Below the pieces are notes generated by a model that worked only from the letters and a program-made list of their open reading frames with translations, made no database searches and was not told the origin of the DNA. A stretch of 37,003 nucleotides of DNA from contig JABUEY010000025.1 in assembly GCA_013314815.1 (NCBI GenBank), forward strand, positions 1 through 37,003, read 5' to 3'. This DNA is from Syntrophobacteraceae bacterium (GTDB lineage: Bacteria > Desulfobacterota > Syntrophobacteria > Syntrophobacterales > Syntrophobacteraceae). How positions within the stretch are numbered: position 1 is the first letter of the stretch; the number at the start of each line of letters is the position of its first letter. Shown one piece after another: positions 7,706 to 17,122 of this stretch. The position numbers and the translations under genes are program-made.

Positions 7706-8368
7706 ATGGGCGAATTCCGGTTCGACATCCTGGCCAACGCCCTCCCCCTGCTGATCGAGGGGCTGTGGGTTACCCTGTATGTCTCGCTGCTTTCGTTCCT
7801 GCTCGCACTCTCCATCGGATTCACCGTCGGCATTCTCAGGTCCAGATCGCCCCTGCTCAGGGCGATTCTTGCACCCTATGTCGAGGTATTCAGGGGAACG
7901 CCGCTCCTGATCCAGCTCTTCTTCATCTACTACGGCCTGCCCTCCCTGGGCATCACCCTCGACAGTCTCACCGCGGGCATCCTCGGGCTCGGGATGAACG
8001 GCGGCGCCTACATCTCGGAAATCATCAGAGGCGCTTTGCTTTCCGTTGAAAAAGGGCAGCAGGATGCGGCGATGTCTCTCGGGCTTTCCTGGTTCCAGAG
8101 CATGATTCACGTGATTCTTCCCCAGGCTGTCTCCGTGGCCATCCCCTCCCTGGTCAATTCCTTTTCGGCCCTCCTGAAGGAATCCTCCCTTGTCTCCGTT
8201 CTTGCCATAACCGAACTGACCCGGGTCAGCCAGCTCATTTACACTCGCACGTTTCGAGCCCTCGAGGTCTACCTGGCCGTCGGGGCTCTTTACTTCATCA
8301 TGACCTATTTTGCCTCCCGGGTTTCAAAAAGGCTGGAATGGAAATTCCAGGTGAGCGGCCGCCTGTAG
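7706..8368 (+). CDS. ABC transporter permease, HisM/GlnP family
   Basis: A 220-residue inner-membrane protein with several hydrophobic segments. The first lies at about residues 12-40 (LLIEGLWVTLYVSLLSFLLALSIG). The family signature for contact with the ATPase reads GAYISEIIRGALLSVEKGQQDAAMSLGLS at about residues 99-127. The sequence FRGTPLLIQLFFIYYGLP is typical of polar amino acid permeases. It begins 16 bases after the binding-protein stop and is clearly the same operon. No ATP-binding gene follows: the next gene is on the other strand. The transporter therefore needs an ATPase encoded elsewhere, or the locus has lost it. Confidence 0.88.
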   Translation: MGEFRFDILANALPLLIEGLWVTLYVSLLSFLLALSIGFTVGILRSRSPLLRAILAPYVEVFRGTPLLIQLFFIYYGLPSLGITLDSLTAGILGLGMNGGAYISEIIRGALLSVEKGQQDAAMSLGLSWFQSMIHVILPQAVSVAIPSLVNSFSALLKESSLVSVLAITELTRVSQLIYTRTFRALEVYLAVGALYFIMTYFASRVSKRLEWKFQVSGRL

Positions 8369-8492
8369 AGACACAGAAAGGCCGCAGAGTGCAAATCCCT
8401 CGATCCTCTTCCCGGAAACAACCGTGCAAATGTGCCTGCTCCGAAACCTTTCGGATGCGGGGTCTGTCGATGAACAGATCTTCAGGATTTCC

Positions 8493-8521
8493 AACAAAAC
8501 CCCGCCTGCTCACCAGCGGGC
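8493..8521 (-). terminator. Rho-independent terminator after the metallo-beta-lactamase-fold gene
   Basis: Read on minus, a GC-rich stem (CCCGCTG...CAGGCGGG, one bulge) over about 8501-8520 is followed by GTTTTGTT. It begins about 10 bases after the stop of the minus-strand gene at 8530, the right place for its terminator. Confidence 0.5.
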
Positions 8522-8529
8522 ATACGACA

Positions 8530-9252
8530 TCAGGCCAGCAACTCCCTCATGACCTGCGCCAGGTCACAGATGGCGGACTCACCATCACCCAAATAGGTTG
8601 AACCGTGCATGGGTGCAATCACGTTCGGCCTGAGGGCAGCAAGTCGGTTCAGAAATTGTTCTGTTTTGGTTGTATATGGCAGATAATCGGCAAAAGGCCC
8701 TTGCTGATAGTCAATGAGCGTCTTCCTGAACCGGCCGATAATGTCACGGGTCGTCACCGGTTCCACGTCCCCATCCTGATGGAAAAGATCGGAACATAGA
8801 AGAATGCCTCTTGTCTCTTCAAAAAGATGGCCGGCGTCCCAGGCGTGAGGCACATGCGGTGTCTGAAGGAACTTGAAACGGTACTTTCCCGTCAGCAGTA
8901 CTTCTCCGTCTTCCAAGGCCCTGGCTGGACGTTCGGCCACCACATCGTCCACGCTTACCAACTTCGAGACGAGGCTGCATATCGCCGTCGCGTGCGGAGC
9001 TGTCTTCTGCCACTCCCTGAGTGCGCCGCATTCATCTGCCTCAAAATGACTGAATCCGATCCACCGTATTGAAGTGGGATCCATCAGCCTGGCAACAACT
9101 TCATTGACTGTCGGAAAGAGCCCCTTCATCCCGGTATGGTAAAGAAGTGGTTCTTCATCCCTCACAAGAAATTGATTGAACTGAATGTTAAACTCCGGAA
9201 TGAAGGTGGAAATCTTGAAAAAATCAGGTGAAATTTCAGTTACCTGGCTCAT
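8530..9252 (-). CDS. Diiron metallo-beta-lactamase-fold protein (flavodiiron-like ODP domain)
   Basis: A 240-residue cytosolic protein made only of the diiron domain of flavodiiron proteins. The ligand set is intact: H69, E71 and D73 in [10 protein letters not shown]133 or H136 in [10 protein letters not shown]155 in CSDLFH and H216 in MHGS. There is no C-terminal flavodoxin domain, so it cannot accept electrons through a built-in FMN. Stand-alone proteins of this kind are called oxygen-binding diiron proteins and have been linked to oxygen sensing or reduction in anaerobes. Start ATG 9252 has GGAGGAG seven bases upstream. It is a single gene with its own terminator. Confidence 0.85.
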   Translation of the reverse strand: MSQVTEISPDFFKISTFIPEFNIQFNQFLVRDEEPLLYHTGMKGLFPTVNEVVARLMDPTSIRWIGFSHFEADECGALREWQKTAPHATAICSLVSKLVSVDDVVAERPARALEDGEVLLTGKYRFKFLQTPHVPHAWDAGHLFEETRGILLCSDLFHQDGDVEPVTTRDIIGRFRKTLIDYQQGPFADYLPYTTKTEQFLNRLAALRPNVIAPMHGSTYLGDGESAICDLAQVMRELLA

Positions 9253-9578
9253 TATTGTTCTCCTCCAGTCACCATCTCAAGAAACGCTCCAGGATCCACG
9301 ATCCGGATCCCCCGGAAACTCTCAACCCCTAACAATTCATGAAAGAAGCTGGATACCATCCCGTGGCCTCCCCAAGTATCCAAGATTCTAAAATAACAAT
9401 CATCCGGCAAAGATTCATGAACGGGGCACACAGTTCCGGCATTTTGTCAGAACACATACCTCCGGTGCTTTTCATGCAACCGGTGCTTTCACGCAAAGGA
9501 TCGATAGCATCACAACATGAGATGGGATGGTCTGTGCGGGACGGCGAACCGGGGGTGACAGTACGCGATGCTTCCCTG
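9253..9578. other. Intergenic stretch between two minus-strand transcription units
   Basis: No gene is supported. It holds the Shine-Dalgarno site of the diiron protein and a short direct repeat, ccggtgctttt at 9462-9474 and ccggtgcttt at 9480-9491. I see no convincing promoter or terminator for the phosphonate operon that ends at 9579. Confidence 0.5.
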
Positions 9579-10694
9579 TCAGGAAGGTACGATTGCGGCT
9601 CGGAGCACTTTGCGTCGAGCGACGTCTTGAAAGGCTGCCTGGATTCGTTCCAGGGGATATCTGGCGTCCACCAGGTCCCGGAATGGGAAGCGGCCGCGGT
9701 TGGCCACCACGAAGTCCAGGGCCTGCAGCAGATGCCGGGGATGGTAGTTGTGCACCCCCGAGAGGGTGAGGCAGCGCGTGAGGATCCGGTTTGCTTCGAT
9801 CATGACGGTGGCGCCCGGATTGACCACTCCGGCAAGAACGTACCGCCCTCCGGCGCGCAGCAGATTGAGTCCGATGGGAATGACTTCCGGGACACCGGCG
9901 ACCTCGATCACGGCATCGGCCCCATCCGGTCTGCAAAGGTTCCTGATGCGATCCTCCAACCGATGGGCTTCGGAGCGGGGATCCAGCGCCACATCCACTC
10001 CGAAGCGGCTGGCCAGGTCGCGACGAGAGGCTACCGGATCGACTCCGACCACCAGTCGCGCTCCGAGTGCCTTGGCCATTGAAGCCCCGTAGAGTCCCAG
10101 CAAACCGAGACCCTGGATGACCACTGTGCTGCCCAGGCCGATGCATGCCGCTTCCGTTGCCGCTGCCATGGTGGCCACGCCACAGTTGAGCGGCGTTGCT
10201 TCTTCATCGGACAGGCCTTCGGGCAGAGACAGGATTCCCGTGCCGGGCTGAAGGTAACAATAGTCGGCAAATCCGCCGAGCAGGTATGGTTCCTGGTGAG
10301 CTGATTCGTGTCCGTATTTTTTCACCCCGGTACATTTTTGCGGCATATCGAGCACATGTTGATAATAGGGGTCCCCGCTGCAGAAGTATTCAGTCCAGGT
10401 GACGCGGTCTCCAACCTCCAGCATGGTCCCGCGCAGGTCGCGGCAGACGCTGCCGCTCATGGCCACAATATGGCCGATAGCCTCGTGCCCCAGGATTCCA
10501 GGGCAGAGCGAGGGGCGTAGTCCCTGGTAGGAATGAAGATCGGAGCGGCAGATGGTGGCCATCCTCACACGCACCAGGACTTCCCCAGGGCGAAGGGCAC
10601 GCAGAGGGAATTCCTGAATCAGGAGAGGCAAGTTGGGAGCGGTAAAGACCGCAGCGCGGCTGGTGTTGGGCATTTCCCGGATCATTCTCTTCAT
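9579..10694 (-). CDS. Zinc-binding alcohol dehydrogenase, phosphonate-associated (HpnZ/TIGR03366-like)
   Basis: A 371-residue medium-chain dehydrogenase. Catalytic zinc ligands are visible as C49 (TICRSD), H70-E71 (GHEAIGH) and C171 (NCGVAT). The NAD(P) loop reads GLGLLG near 195-200, and VVGVDP follows. The usual four-cysteine structural zinc lobe is reduced to C105 and C121 (FCSGDPYYQH...PQKC), which I recall as a feature of the phosphonate-associated subgroup. Its ATG overlaps the phnA stop as ATGA (10691-10694), so the two are translationally coupled. Likely substrate is an aldehyde or alcohol from phosphonate breakdown, such as acetaldehyde released by PhnX; this is inference from position. 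Confidence 0.82.
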   Translation of the reverse strand: MKRMIREMPNTSRAAVFTAPNLPLLIQEFPLRALRPGEVLVRVRMATICRSDLHSYQGLRPSLCPGILGHEAIGHIVAMSGSVCRDLRGTMLEVGDRVTWTEYFCSGDPYYQHVLDMPQKCTGVKKYGHESAHQEPYLLGGFADYCYLQPGTGILSLPEGLSDEEATPLNCGVATMAAATEAACIGLGSTVVIQGLGLLGLYGASMAKALGARLVVGVDPVASRRDLASRFGVDVALDPRSEAHRLEDRIRNLCRPDGADAVIEVAGVPEVIPIGLNLLRAGGRYVLAGVVNPGATVMIEANRILTRCLTLSGVHNYHPRHLLQALDFVVANRGRFPFRDLVDARYPLERIQAAFQDVARRKVLRAAIVPS

Positions 10695-11953
10695 CGGCTC
10701 GATACCGTACCGTTGACGGCATAATCAAAGATTTCGCAGTTTTTGATTCCGCGTGTTGCGGCCCTCACAGCGTATTCTTCCGTAAGTTTTCGATTGAGGA
10801 CGAATGGGACTTTGCTTTCGGAGACGGCACCGTGGGTCCTGAGGCGACGACCTTCCAGGCCCGACAGGTCATGGTCCGCTTCCGCGGCACCCATGCAGGT
10901 CGACCGATCGCCCAGGACAATAACGTCGCCTTCACGGTCTGAGGGCAGGTCGAATTCGCGGACCGCAGTGTTCCTGTCCAGGACTCGCTCGATGCCCGGC
11001 AGTTCCCGGGCGATGCGCATGACGCCGGCGGGATCGGTGCCATCGAAGCACCAGACCCTTGCGAATCCCCCAAGAGAACCATGATGAGCAATGTAATGGT
11101 CGGTGATGGGGCAGATGACCCTCGTTCGTCCTCTCCCGAGTCGAACATCGAGAATGTCCTGGAGCCAGACCACGTTGGGGGAACCATCGGGCCCGCATTT
11201 GTCATTCATCCCATGGTCCGCCGTCAGGGCCACTACTGCGCCCAGAGCGTCGAACCGGCCGAAGAAGGTGTCCAGGGCTTGATAGAAAGCGGTCGCCTCC
11301 GGTTCACCCGGAGCGTACTTGTGCTGAATCCAGTCGGAAAGAGAGAGGTACATGAGCTCCGGCCGCACGATTTCCAGGAGTCGAATTCCGGCGGCAAGGA
11401 CGAAAAGAGATAGTTCGGGGGAATAGATATGGGGCACTGGCATGCCTGCCAGGTCGAGTACACCCTCGATGCCGTTTTCCGCGACGGTGCACCGATCGGC
11501 CTGTTCAGAAGAAAAGCAGACACTGCCGGAGGAGAGATCCATGCCCTTGCTCAACTGGCGCCGCAGTTTGTCTTTGGCGGTAATGGCAACAACATTTGCC
11601 GCGGCCCTGGAAAATTCGGCAAGAATGGTGCCGGACCGGAGTAGTTCCGGGACCGTCATACACACGGCTTCTCGGGTCTTTGCATCCAGGTGGAAATTTC
11701 CGGAGATGCCATGTACCGAGGGAGGGCTGCCGGTGACGATGGACATATTGTTGGGGCAGGTGAAGCTCGGCATGGCGCCGTCGGCGATGGCGGCGAACCC
11801 GTGAGCCATGAATCGTGTCACATGAGGAAGAATGCCCGTTTCAACGCCATGGAGGAAGTATGCGGGGTCGCCTCCATCGACACAAACCACGACTACGGGC
11901 TGCTCGGGCCGGCGGTAGGTAATTCCGTTGAGGCTGATGCCTGATCGAGTCAC
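10691..11953 (-). CDS. phnA: Phosphonoacetate hydrolase
   Basis: A 420-residue enzyme of the alkaline phosphatase superfamily. It cleaves the C-P bond of phosphonoacetate to acetate and phosphate. The metal-binding and nucleophile residues are in place: D26 (VDGGDP), T65 (PSFTCPNN, the nucleophile), D207 and H211 (LSDWIQHKY), D246-H247 (TADHGM) and H374 (RTHGAVSE). Length matches known PhnA proteins. The start is GTG at 11953 with AGAGGA seven bases upstream. It sits 22 bases after phnE and overlaps the dehydrogenase by four bases. This is the hydrolase, not the unrelated Escherichia coli protein also once called PhnA. Confidence 0.9.
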   Translation of the reverse strand: MTRSGISLNGITYRRPEQPVVVVCVDGGDPAYFLHGVETGILPHVTRFMAHGFAAIADGAMPSFTCPNNMSIVTGSPPSVHGISGNFHLDAKTREAVCMTVPELLRSGTILAEFSRAAANVVAITAKDKLRRQLSKGMDLSSGSVCFSSEQADRCTVAENGIEGVLDLAGMPVPHIYSPELSLFVLAAGIRLLEIVRPELMYLSLSDWIQHKYAPGEPEATAFYQALDTFFGRFDALGAVVALTADHGMNDKCGPDGSPNVVWLQDILDVRLGRGRTRVICPITDHYIAHHGSLGGFARVWCFDGTDPAGVMRIARELPGIERVLDRNTAVREFDLPSDREGDVIVLGDRSTCMGAAEADHDLSGLEGRRLRTHGAVSESKVPFVLNRKLTEEYAVRAATRGIKNCEIFDYAVNGTVSSR

Positions 11954-11975
11954 CAGGTTGTCCTCTTCAGTGACT

Positions 11976-12767
11976 TCATATGGTCAATCTGCGAATGCCA
12001 GCCGAAGCCAGGTCTATGAGAGAGACAAAAGCGATAATGATGAGCAGCACTGCCGATGTTTCCGCATAGTGGAATCCCCGGATAACCTCATAGAGCACCA
12101 CTCCGATGCCCCCGGCACCCACCATTCCAACCACGGAAGCTGAGCGTACGTTCGCTTCGAAGCGGTAGAGCGAGTAGGAAATCCAGAGCGGCAGTACCTG
12201 GGGGATGACTCCGTAGACGATCTCTTCGAATGCACTGGCGCCGGTTGATCGAACCCCTTCCACCGGGCGAGGGTCGATGGCCTCCACCGCCTCGGCAAAG
12301 AGCTTTGCCAGAGTGCCGGTGGTGTGGACCCAGAGCGCCAGTACACCGGCGAACGGTCCGAGTCCCACCGCCACAATAAAGAGCATCGCAAACACCATCT
12401 CATTGATGGCTCGGCAGGCATCCATGAGCCGGCGCATTGGCTGATAGATCCACGGAGAAACAATGTTTTCCGATGACATGAGGCCGCAGGGCACGGAGCT
12501 GACGATCGCCAGGGCGGTTCCCCACACGGCAATGTGAAAGGTGACGAGCATCTCTTCCAGGTAGAGTCGCCAGTCGCGGAAGCTGGGTGGGAAGAAGTCC
12601 CTGCTGTACTGCGCCATGTTGCCAAAATCCCGAAAAAGGTCCAGCGGCCGCATGTCCGCTCCGTTCCATGCCCACGAAAGCAGGGCGAGCCCGCCGGCCC
12701 AGGCCAACGCATGGGCCAGCTTGCGCCGGGACCGTGCCATATCGGTAAAGGTTACAGCCTGGCTCAT
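11976..12767 (-). CDS. phnE: Phosphonate ABC transporter permease
   Basis: A 263-residue inner-membrane permease of the PhnE family. About five to six hydrophobic segments are visible, including [16 protein letters not shown] at about 19-34, [18 protein letters not shown] at about 76-93 and [17 protein letters not shown] near the end. FRACRAINE-like sequence ([15 protein letters not shown]) and [17 protein letters not shown] are characteristic of PhnE. Its ATG follows the phnD stop with no gap (TAG then ATG at 12767), so the two are coupled. Confidence 0.9.
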   Translation of the reverse strand: MSQAVTFTDMARSRRKLAHALAWAGGLALLSWAWNGADMRPLDLFRDFGNMAQYSRDFFPPSFRDWRLYLEEMLVTFHIAVWGTALAIVSSVPCGLMSSENIVSPWIYQPMRRLMDACRAINEMVFAMLFIVAVGLGPFAGVLALWVHTTGTLAKLFAEAVEAIDPRPVEGVRSTGASAFEEIVYGVIPQVLPLWISYSLYRFEANVRSASVVGMVGAGGIGVVLYEVIRGFHYAETSAVLLIIIAFVSLIDLASAGIRRLTI

Positions 12768-13751
12768 CTACATCTTCTTGGAGAGTTGAGTTTCAATTTC
12801 GGCCAACTGACGATCGATGTCCATCAACTTCGTCTTGCGGTCGGCATTTGACAGGGTCGTATCCGCTTCCACCCTGGTCTTCGCCCTGAAGAGTTCAAGT
12901 TGTCGGATGGGAAGCAGTTGAGCGTTTGAAGAATCACGAAAACCGCCGTAGCCGTAGATGCCTTTCATTACCGACCTGCCGCGTTCCGTATTGCCGTAGG
13001 CAAGAACAAAGGTTTTGATCTTCTGCTTTACATCACCGGCAAGGTCTTTGCGCCAGACAAGCGGGTCCGATGGAATCTCGGGTGACGTCCAGAGGATGCG
13101 TATCTGGGCGGCCTTTTCCGGTGACTGGGCCTTGAGCTTCTCCATTTCCTCGGAATTATTCGTCGCAACGTCCACCTGCTGGTTCAAGACAGCAGCCAGA
13201 TTGGAACCATGATTGGCGGAGGTCATGACCTTGAAATGGCTCTTGGGGTCGATGCCGTTCTTTGCAAACACGAAGAAACCGGGTACCAGGTTGCCGGAAG
13301 TGGAGTTGGGATCGCCGTTGCCGAAGGTGTACTGTTTGCCGTTCGCGAGGAAGTCATCGAGAGACTTCACGGGGCTGCTCCGGTGGGTGATGAGGTAGGA
13401 ATGGTAGCCCGTGCTGCCGTCTGCGAAAACGACCTGGGCAAAGACTTCACCGCTGGCCCGATCGACCGCCTCGATGGCAGCTTTGTTTCCCATCCACGCA
13501 AACTGCACCTTGTTGAAGCGCATCGCTTCGATGATCCCCGCGTAATCCGAGGCATAAAAGGCCGTGACCTTCAGGCCGGTCTCCTTGTTGAGATCGTCGA
13601 TGAAAGGTTGCCACGCCTGTCTGAGAGCAGCGGTGGCGTCAGTGGAAATGATGCCGAAATTCAATTCCGCTTCAGCGCGGGCGATACTCGAAGATCCGGC
13701 GAAGAAGACGAAAAGCAGCAGAAGGCAAAACAGTGTACGAAGTCTGTTCAT
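12768..13751 (-). CDS. phnD: Phosphonate-binding periplasmic protein
   Basis: A 327-residue binding protein with a signal peptide at about 1-26 (LFCLLLLFVFFAGSSSIARA). The family blocks for phosphonate binding are clear: FYASDYAGIIEAMR, VQFAWMGNKAA, GDPNSTSGNLVPGFFVFA (the S-T-S-G group contacts the phosphonate in PhnD structures) and SANHGSNLAAV. The C-terminus is a charged helix (SNADRKTKLMDIDRQLAEIETQL). It delivers alkylphosphonates to PhnE and PhnC. The ribosome site AAAGGA lies about six bases before the ATG. Confidence 0.92.
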   Translation of the reverse strand: MNRLRTLFCLLLLFVFFAGSSSIARAEAELNFGIISTDATAALRQAWQPFIDDLNKETGLKVTAFYASDYAGIIEAMRFNKVQFAWMGNKAAIEAVDRASGEVFAQVVFADGSTGYHSYLITHRSSPVKSLDDFLANGKQYTFGNGDPNSTSGNLVPGFFVFAKNGIDPKSHFKVMTSANHGSNLAAVLNQQVDVATNNSEEMEKLKAQSPEKAAQIRILWTSPEIPSDPLVWRKDLAGDVKQKIKTFVLAYGNTERGRSVMKGIYGYGGFRDSSNAQLLPIRQLELFRAKTRVEADTTLSNADRKTKLMDIDRQLAEIETQLSKKM

Positions 13752-13788
13752 GAGAATTCCTTTCTTGCGGAGTGATGCAGGTCAAAAG

Positions 13789-14634
13789 TCATCCCAGGGC
13801 CTCTGCGACCTTGGGAACCAGGCCGGGCTTCACGGGAGCCGATACGAAGGCGGCATTGCTGTCGAGAATCTCATCCGCCGCAGCCCCGTAAAGACCACGC
13901 AACAATGAAGGGCTGAGGTCCCTGGAAAGACCATCATAGACCACCCGCCCATGATGCAGGGCGACAGTTCGAAGGCAGTACCTCAGCGCCACTTCCACCT
14001 GGTGCAGGGACACCAGCACGGTGACCCCCTGTTCCCGGTTGATGCCAGAGATGATTTCCATGACGTTGCGAGCGGATTCAGGATCGAGTGAGGCGATGGG
14101 TTCGTCGGCCAGGATGATCTTAACCCGCTGCACGAGACTGCGTGCAATGGCGGCGCGCTGCTGCTGTCCTCCGGAAAGCGTCGAGGTTCGCTGCCATGCA
14201 CAATCAGCTATCCCAACCCTGGCCAGGGCCGAGAACCCCTCGGCCATTTCCCTTTGTGTGAACCACCCAGGAAGACTTCTCCACCACGGGACTCTATGGA
14301 GCAGCCCGGTGAGAACGTTGGTGATGAGCGGCAGCCGGCCTGCCAGGTTGAACTGCTGAAAGACAAAACCGATACCCGCTCGAACCGCACGCACCTCACG
14401 GTCGATCCGCCCCTGCCGCTGCACCGGGCGTCCAAGCACCGTGATCAGGGACGGGCAATCCTGGTCGGCGGCGAGAAAGCCCGAAATGTGGCGAAGAAGC
14501 GTGGACTTGCCGGACCCCGAGGCGCCTATCAGCGCAACGAACTCTCCCTGGGCGATGTTCAGGTTGATGTCATTCAGAGCCCATTTGCCGTTAAAGGTCT
14601 TGCTCAAACCCGTCACACTGATGGCTGGGGGCAT
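13789..14634 (-). CDS. phnC: Phosphonate ABC transporter ATP-binding protein
   Basis: A 281-residue ABC ATPase. Walker [10 protein letters not shown] is at 37-45, the signature LSGGQQQR at 153-160, Walker B ILADEP at 174-179 and the switch histidine H211 in [28 protein letters not shown] is the typical PhnC Q-loop region. The ATG at 14634 is chosen over 14682 because GGGAGGAG stands four bases upstream. It lies between phnW and phnD, completing a full PhnCDE importer. Confidence 0.92.
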   Translation of the reverse strand: MPPAISVTGLSKTFNGKWALNDINLNIAQGEFVALIGASGSGKSTLLRHISGFLAADQDCPSLITVLGRPVQRQGRIDREVRAVRAGIGFVFQQFNLAGRLPLITNVLTGLLHRVPWWRSLPGWFTQREMAEGFSALARVGIADCAWQRTSTLSGGQQQRAAIARSLVQRVKIILADEPIASLDPESARNVMEIISGINREQGVTVLVSLHQVEVALRYCLRTVALHHGRVVYDGLSRDLSPSLLRGLYGAAADEILDSNAAFVSAPVKPGLVPKVAEALG

Positions 14635-14727
14635 CGCGCTCCTCCCGGAATAATCTGTGAACACAGTGGTGCATAGACTCATGATGAAACCCGCTCTCCG
14701 CCAAAGGCCGATGCCCCGGCTTCAGCC

Positions 14728-15867
14728 TTATTTGAAAACCTCTTGCACGGACTGCTCTTCCCACGTCATGGACTCCCGTACCGCCTGCAACAGGCGCTCG
14801 ATGTCCCCGGGGAAGACATTGCCGATACTGCCGATGCGAAAGCTGTCCGTGGAAGTCACCTTACCGGGGTAAATGACAAACCCCCTGCCCTTCAGTTCAT
14901 TATAGAAGCTTTTGAAATCATACAGCGGGTGTCGCGGAGTGAAGAAAGCGGTGATGATCGGTGACTGACACTCGCGGGGCAGCAGGCAGCGAAAACCGAG
15001 CTCCTCCATTCCTGTCGCCAGCAGGTCCTGGTTCGCTCGGTACCGGGCGTAGCGCGCCTCGATTCCTCCCTCTTCATCGAGCTCCCTCAAAGCTTCTGCA
15101 AAAGCCCGCACCACGTGGGTGGGAGAGGTGAAACGCCATCTTCCGGACTGCTTCTCCATGGTCTCCCACTGATCGTACAGGTCCAGGCTCAAAGATCTGG
15201 CCCGCCCTTTGATCTTCTCAAGTTCTTCGCGGCGGGCGATGACAAAACCAAAACCGGGGACTCCCTGAATGCACTTGTTGGAGCTGCTGATCAGGAAGTC
15301 TGCGGCGAGGGCATTCATGTCCATGGGAATCCCCCCGAAACTGCTCATGGCATCCACCACGTACACCCGGCCGAAATGCTTCACGATTTGCCCGATCTGT
15401 TCTACGGGATTGAGCATACCGGTAGTGGTTTCACAGTGAACGACGGCCACGTGCGTGATGGTCTCGTCGTCCTGGAGGGTATCCCGCAGCAGGGTCAAAC
15501 CGGGACGAGCGAATTCACCGCTGTCGTGAACTTCGACCGGGATGCGCAGACGGACAGCGATCTGTGCCATGCGCTGACCATAGGCACCGTTCGAGAGAAC
15601 CAGCAACTTGCCGTCTGCAGGCACGGCAGTACCCAGCACGGACTCAACCGTAAAGGTGCCACTGCCCTGCATCAGGACTGAAGAAAAGCCTTCAGTCGTG
15701 GTCGCCAGATCGACCAGCTTCTGCCGGATGGCCTGAACGATCCGATGGTAATCGTCGTCCCAGGTACACCAGTCGCCGAGCATGGCCGCCTTGACACCCC
15801 TGGTTGTGGTGAGCGGCCCGGGGGTGAGCAGGATATAGCGCTTTTCCAGCAGGTCATCCTGGTTCAT
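14728..15867 (-). CDS. phnW: 2-aminoethylphosphonate-pyruvate transaminase
   Basis: A 379-residue PLP-dependent class V aminotransferase. It moves the amino group of 2-aminoethylphosphonate to pyruvate, giving phosphonoacetaldehyde and alanine. N-terminal LTPGPLTTT, the ring-stacking region [11 protein letters not shown]172 ([11 protein letters not shown]) and the PLP lysine K198 ([16 protein letters not shown]) are all present. [18 protein letters not shown] near the end is a PhnW hallmark. GAGAAGG lies eight bases before the ATG. It follows phnX by 24 bases. Confidence 0.93.
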   Translation of the reverse strand: MNQDDLLEKRYILLTPGPLTTTRGVKAAMLGDWCTWDDDYHRIVQAIRQKLVDLATTTEGFSSVLMQGSGTFTVESVLGTAVPADGKLLVLSNGAYGQRMAQIAVRLRIPVEVHDSGEFARPGLTLLRDTLQDDETITHVAVVHCETTTGMLNPVEQIGQIVKHFGRVYVVDAMSSFGGIPMDMNALAADFLISSSNKCIQGVPGFGFVIARREELEKIKGRARSLSLDLYDQWETMEKQSGRWRFTSPTHVVRAFAEALRELDEEGGIEARYARYRANQDLLATGMEELGFRCLLPRECQSPIITAFFTPRHPLYDFKSFYNELKGRGFVIYPGKVTSTDSFRIGSIGNVFPGDIERLLQAVRESMTWEEQSVQEVFK

Positions 15868-15891
15868 CGGTTTAACCTTCTCGATCCGGAG

Positions 15892-16725
15892 TCATGGACG
15901 TTCTCCGCGGGCAAGGCAAATGTTGATCTGTTCAACGATTGCACGGCACTGACCAACGTCTTCGATAAGGAAGTGAGCTCCGGCACTCTCGAGCCGCTTC
16001 CCGGCTCTTTCGATGCGCTGCCGGAGATCCTCTTCTTCCAGGACTGCCGCTTGCTGTTCACTGAGCCCCAGTTCATTTCCCGTTTTGGTCACACCAACCG
16101 TCCACATTCCCGCATTCAGCCCCTCCTGAATGTCCGCCACGGTATCCCCGATCTTGACCATGGCAGCGAAGGGGTGAACCTGCAGATTCAGGGCATTCAG
16201 GTAGCACATCCAGGGATCAGGCCTGCCCGAGGGGACATCGGATGAGCAGACGATGCAATCCGGGCTGTACCCCTTCTGCGCCGCAGCCGGAACGAGTGCC
16301 TCCATCATGGAGCGGGTATACCCGGTGGTCGACCCGATCCTGATGCCTTCCTCCCGGAAGGCAGCCACGGCCTCGATCAGCCCGGAAACGGGATCCGAAT
16401 GACAGGCTGCCATTGCGGTCATCAGCGGCTCCAGTTCCTGGTACATCGACGCCACATCATCTTCACGCGGCAGGCGCCCGTGCGTTCTCACCCACCTTTG
16501 TGAAACGGCATCCATGCCACAGATCGCCCGGATGTGATCTCTTTTGTTGAGTCCCATGGGTCCTCTGGCCTCTGCAGGCGTGATATCCACTCCGTATTTG
16601 CCGAACACTTCAATAAATACGGCGACCGGGCCGACACAACCGTAGTCGACGGCCGTACCCGCCCAATCCAGCACCACAGCCTGAACCCTGCCGGTATAAG
16701 GCTTGCCGCGGACCATCACATCCAT
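15892..16725 (-). CDS. phnX: Phosphonoacetaldehyde hydrolase (phosphonatase)
   Basis: A 277-residue HAD-superfamily enzyme that hydrolyses phosphonoacetaldehyde to acetaldehyde and phosphate. The nucleophile is D20 in LDWAGT, and the Schiff-base lysine that sets phosphonatase apart from other HAD enzymes is K61 in GLNKRDHI. GSTTGYT and KIGDTVADIQEG form the remaining HAD motifs. The ATG at 16725 is chosen because AAGGAG lies eight bases upstream, inside an alternative start at 16743 which would add six residues and has a poor ribosome site. It is the first gene of the phosphonate operon. Confidence 0.92.
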   Translation of the reverse strand: MDVMVRGKPYTGRVQAVVLDWAGTAVDYGCVGPVAVFIEVFGKYGVDITPAEARGPMGLNKRDHIRAICGMDAVSQRWVRTHGRLPREDDVASMYQELEPLMTAMAACHSDPVSGLIEAVAAFREEGIRIGSTTGYTRSMMEALVPAAAQKGYSPDCIVCSSDVPSGRPDPWMCYLNALNLQVHPFAAMVKIGDTVADIQEGLNAGMWTVGVTKTGNELGLSEQQAAVLEEEDLRQRIERAGKRLESAGAHFLIEDVGQCRAIVEQINICLARGERP

Positions 16726-17122
16726 GTGCTCATCTCCTTCCATCTTCTTCTACAATCCAAGCTCCTACCTTCAACCCGCTCTCCCCATGCCAGGCGTCAA
16801 TATGGATTCTGACGATTCCTGTCGACATCGTCGGCTTCAATGTAGACATCGATTGTTACAGAACGATTGAGCGTCGGTTAAGATCAGGCGGTTTTCGGCA
16901 GTCAAAGTTCCATTGGCGGGAATCTTCTTGGCAGCAGGTTCAGCTGGAGATCAAAGTCCAGGGCTGCTTTTCTCCAAGTGCAGTAACTCTAAGAGGAAGG
17001 TCACGGGGCTTGTATGGTGTCTATATCAACTTCACTTATTTTATAATGGAAAAGCAAGAGGTTACCGGAAAATCATTCCGGGAGGGATCACACATCCGGC
17101 ATCATGCAGCCAGCCGGTTTCT
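16726..17122. other. Regulatory gap upstream of phnX
   Basis: About 400 bases without a gene, holding the start region of the phosphonate operon. A pair of direct repeats lies at 16820-16851. A possible -35 (TTGACT on minus near 16900) has no good -10 partner. The right part, 16900-17122, shows nothing I can name. Confidence 0.5.
16820..16851. promoter_or_regulatory. Two direct repeats upstream of the phn operon, possible operator
   Basis: TGTCGACATCG (16820-16830) and TGTAGACATCG (16841-16851) differ at one base and are spaced 21 bases apart, two helical turns. Each core (TGTNGACA) is close to a palindrome. They lie about 95-125 bases upstream of the phnX ATG. A dimeric regulator binding in tandem is a reasonable guess; no regulator gene is in the cluster. 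Confidence 0.4.

Noticed and set aside
16841-16870. Pho box upstream of phnX
   Set aside because: Only scattered CTGTAAC/ATGTC matches, with 12- instead of 11-base spacing; the paired TGTNGACATCG boxes explain the sequence better.
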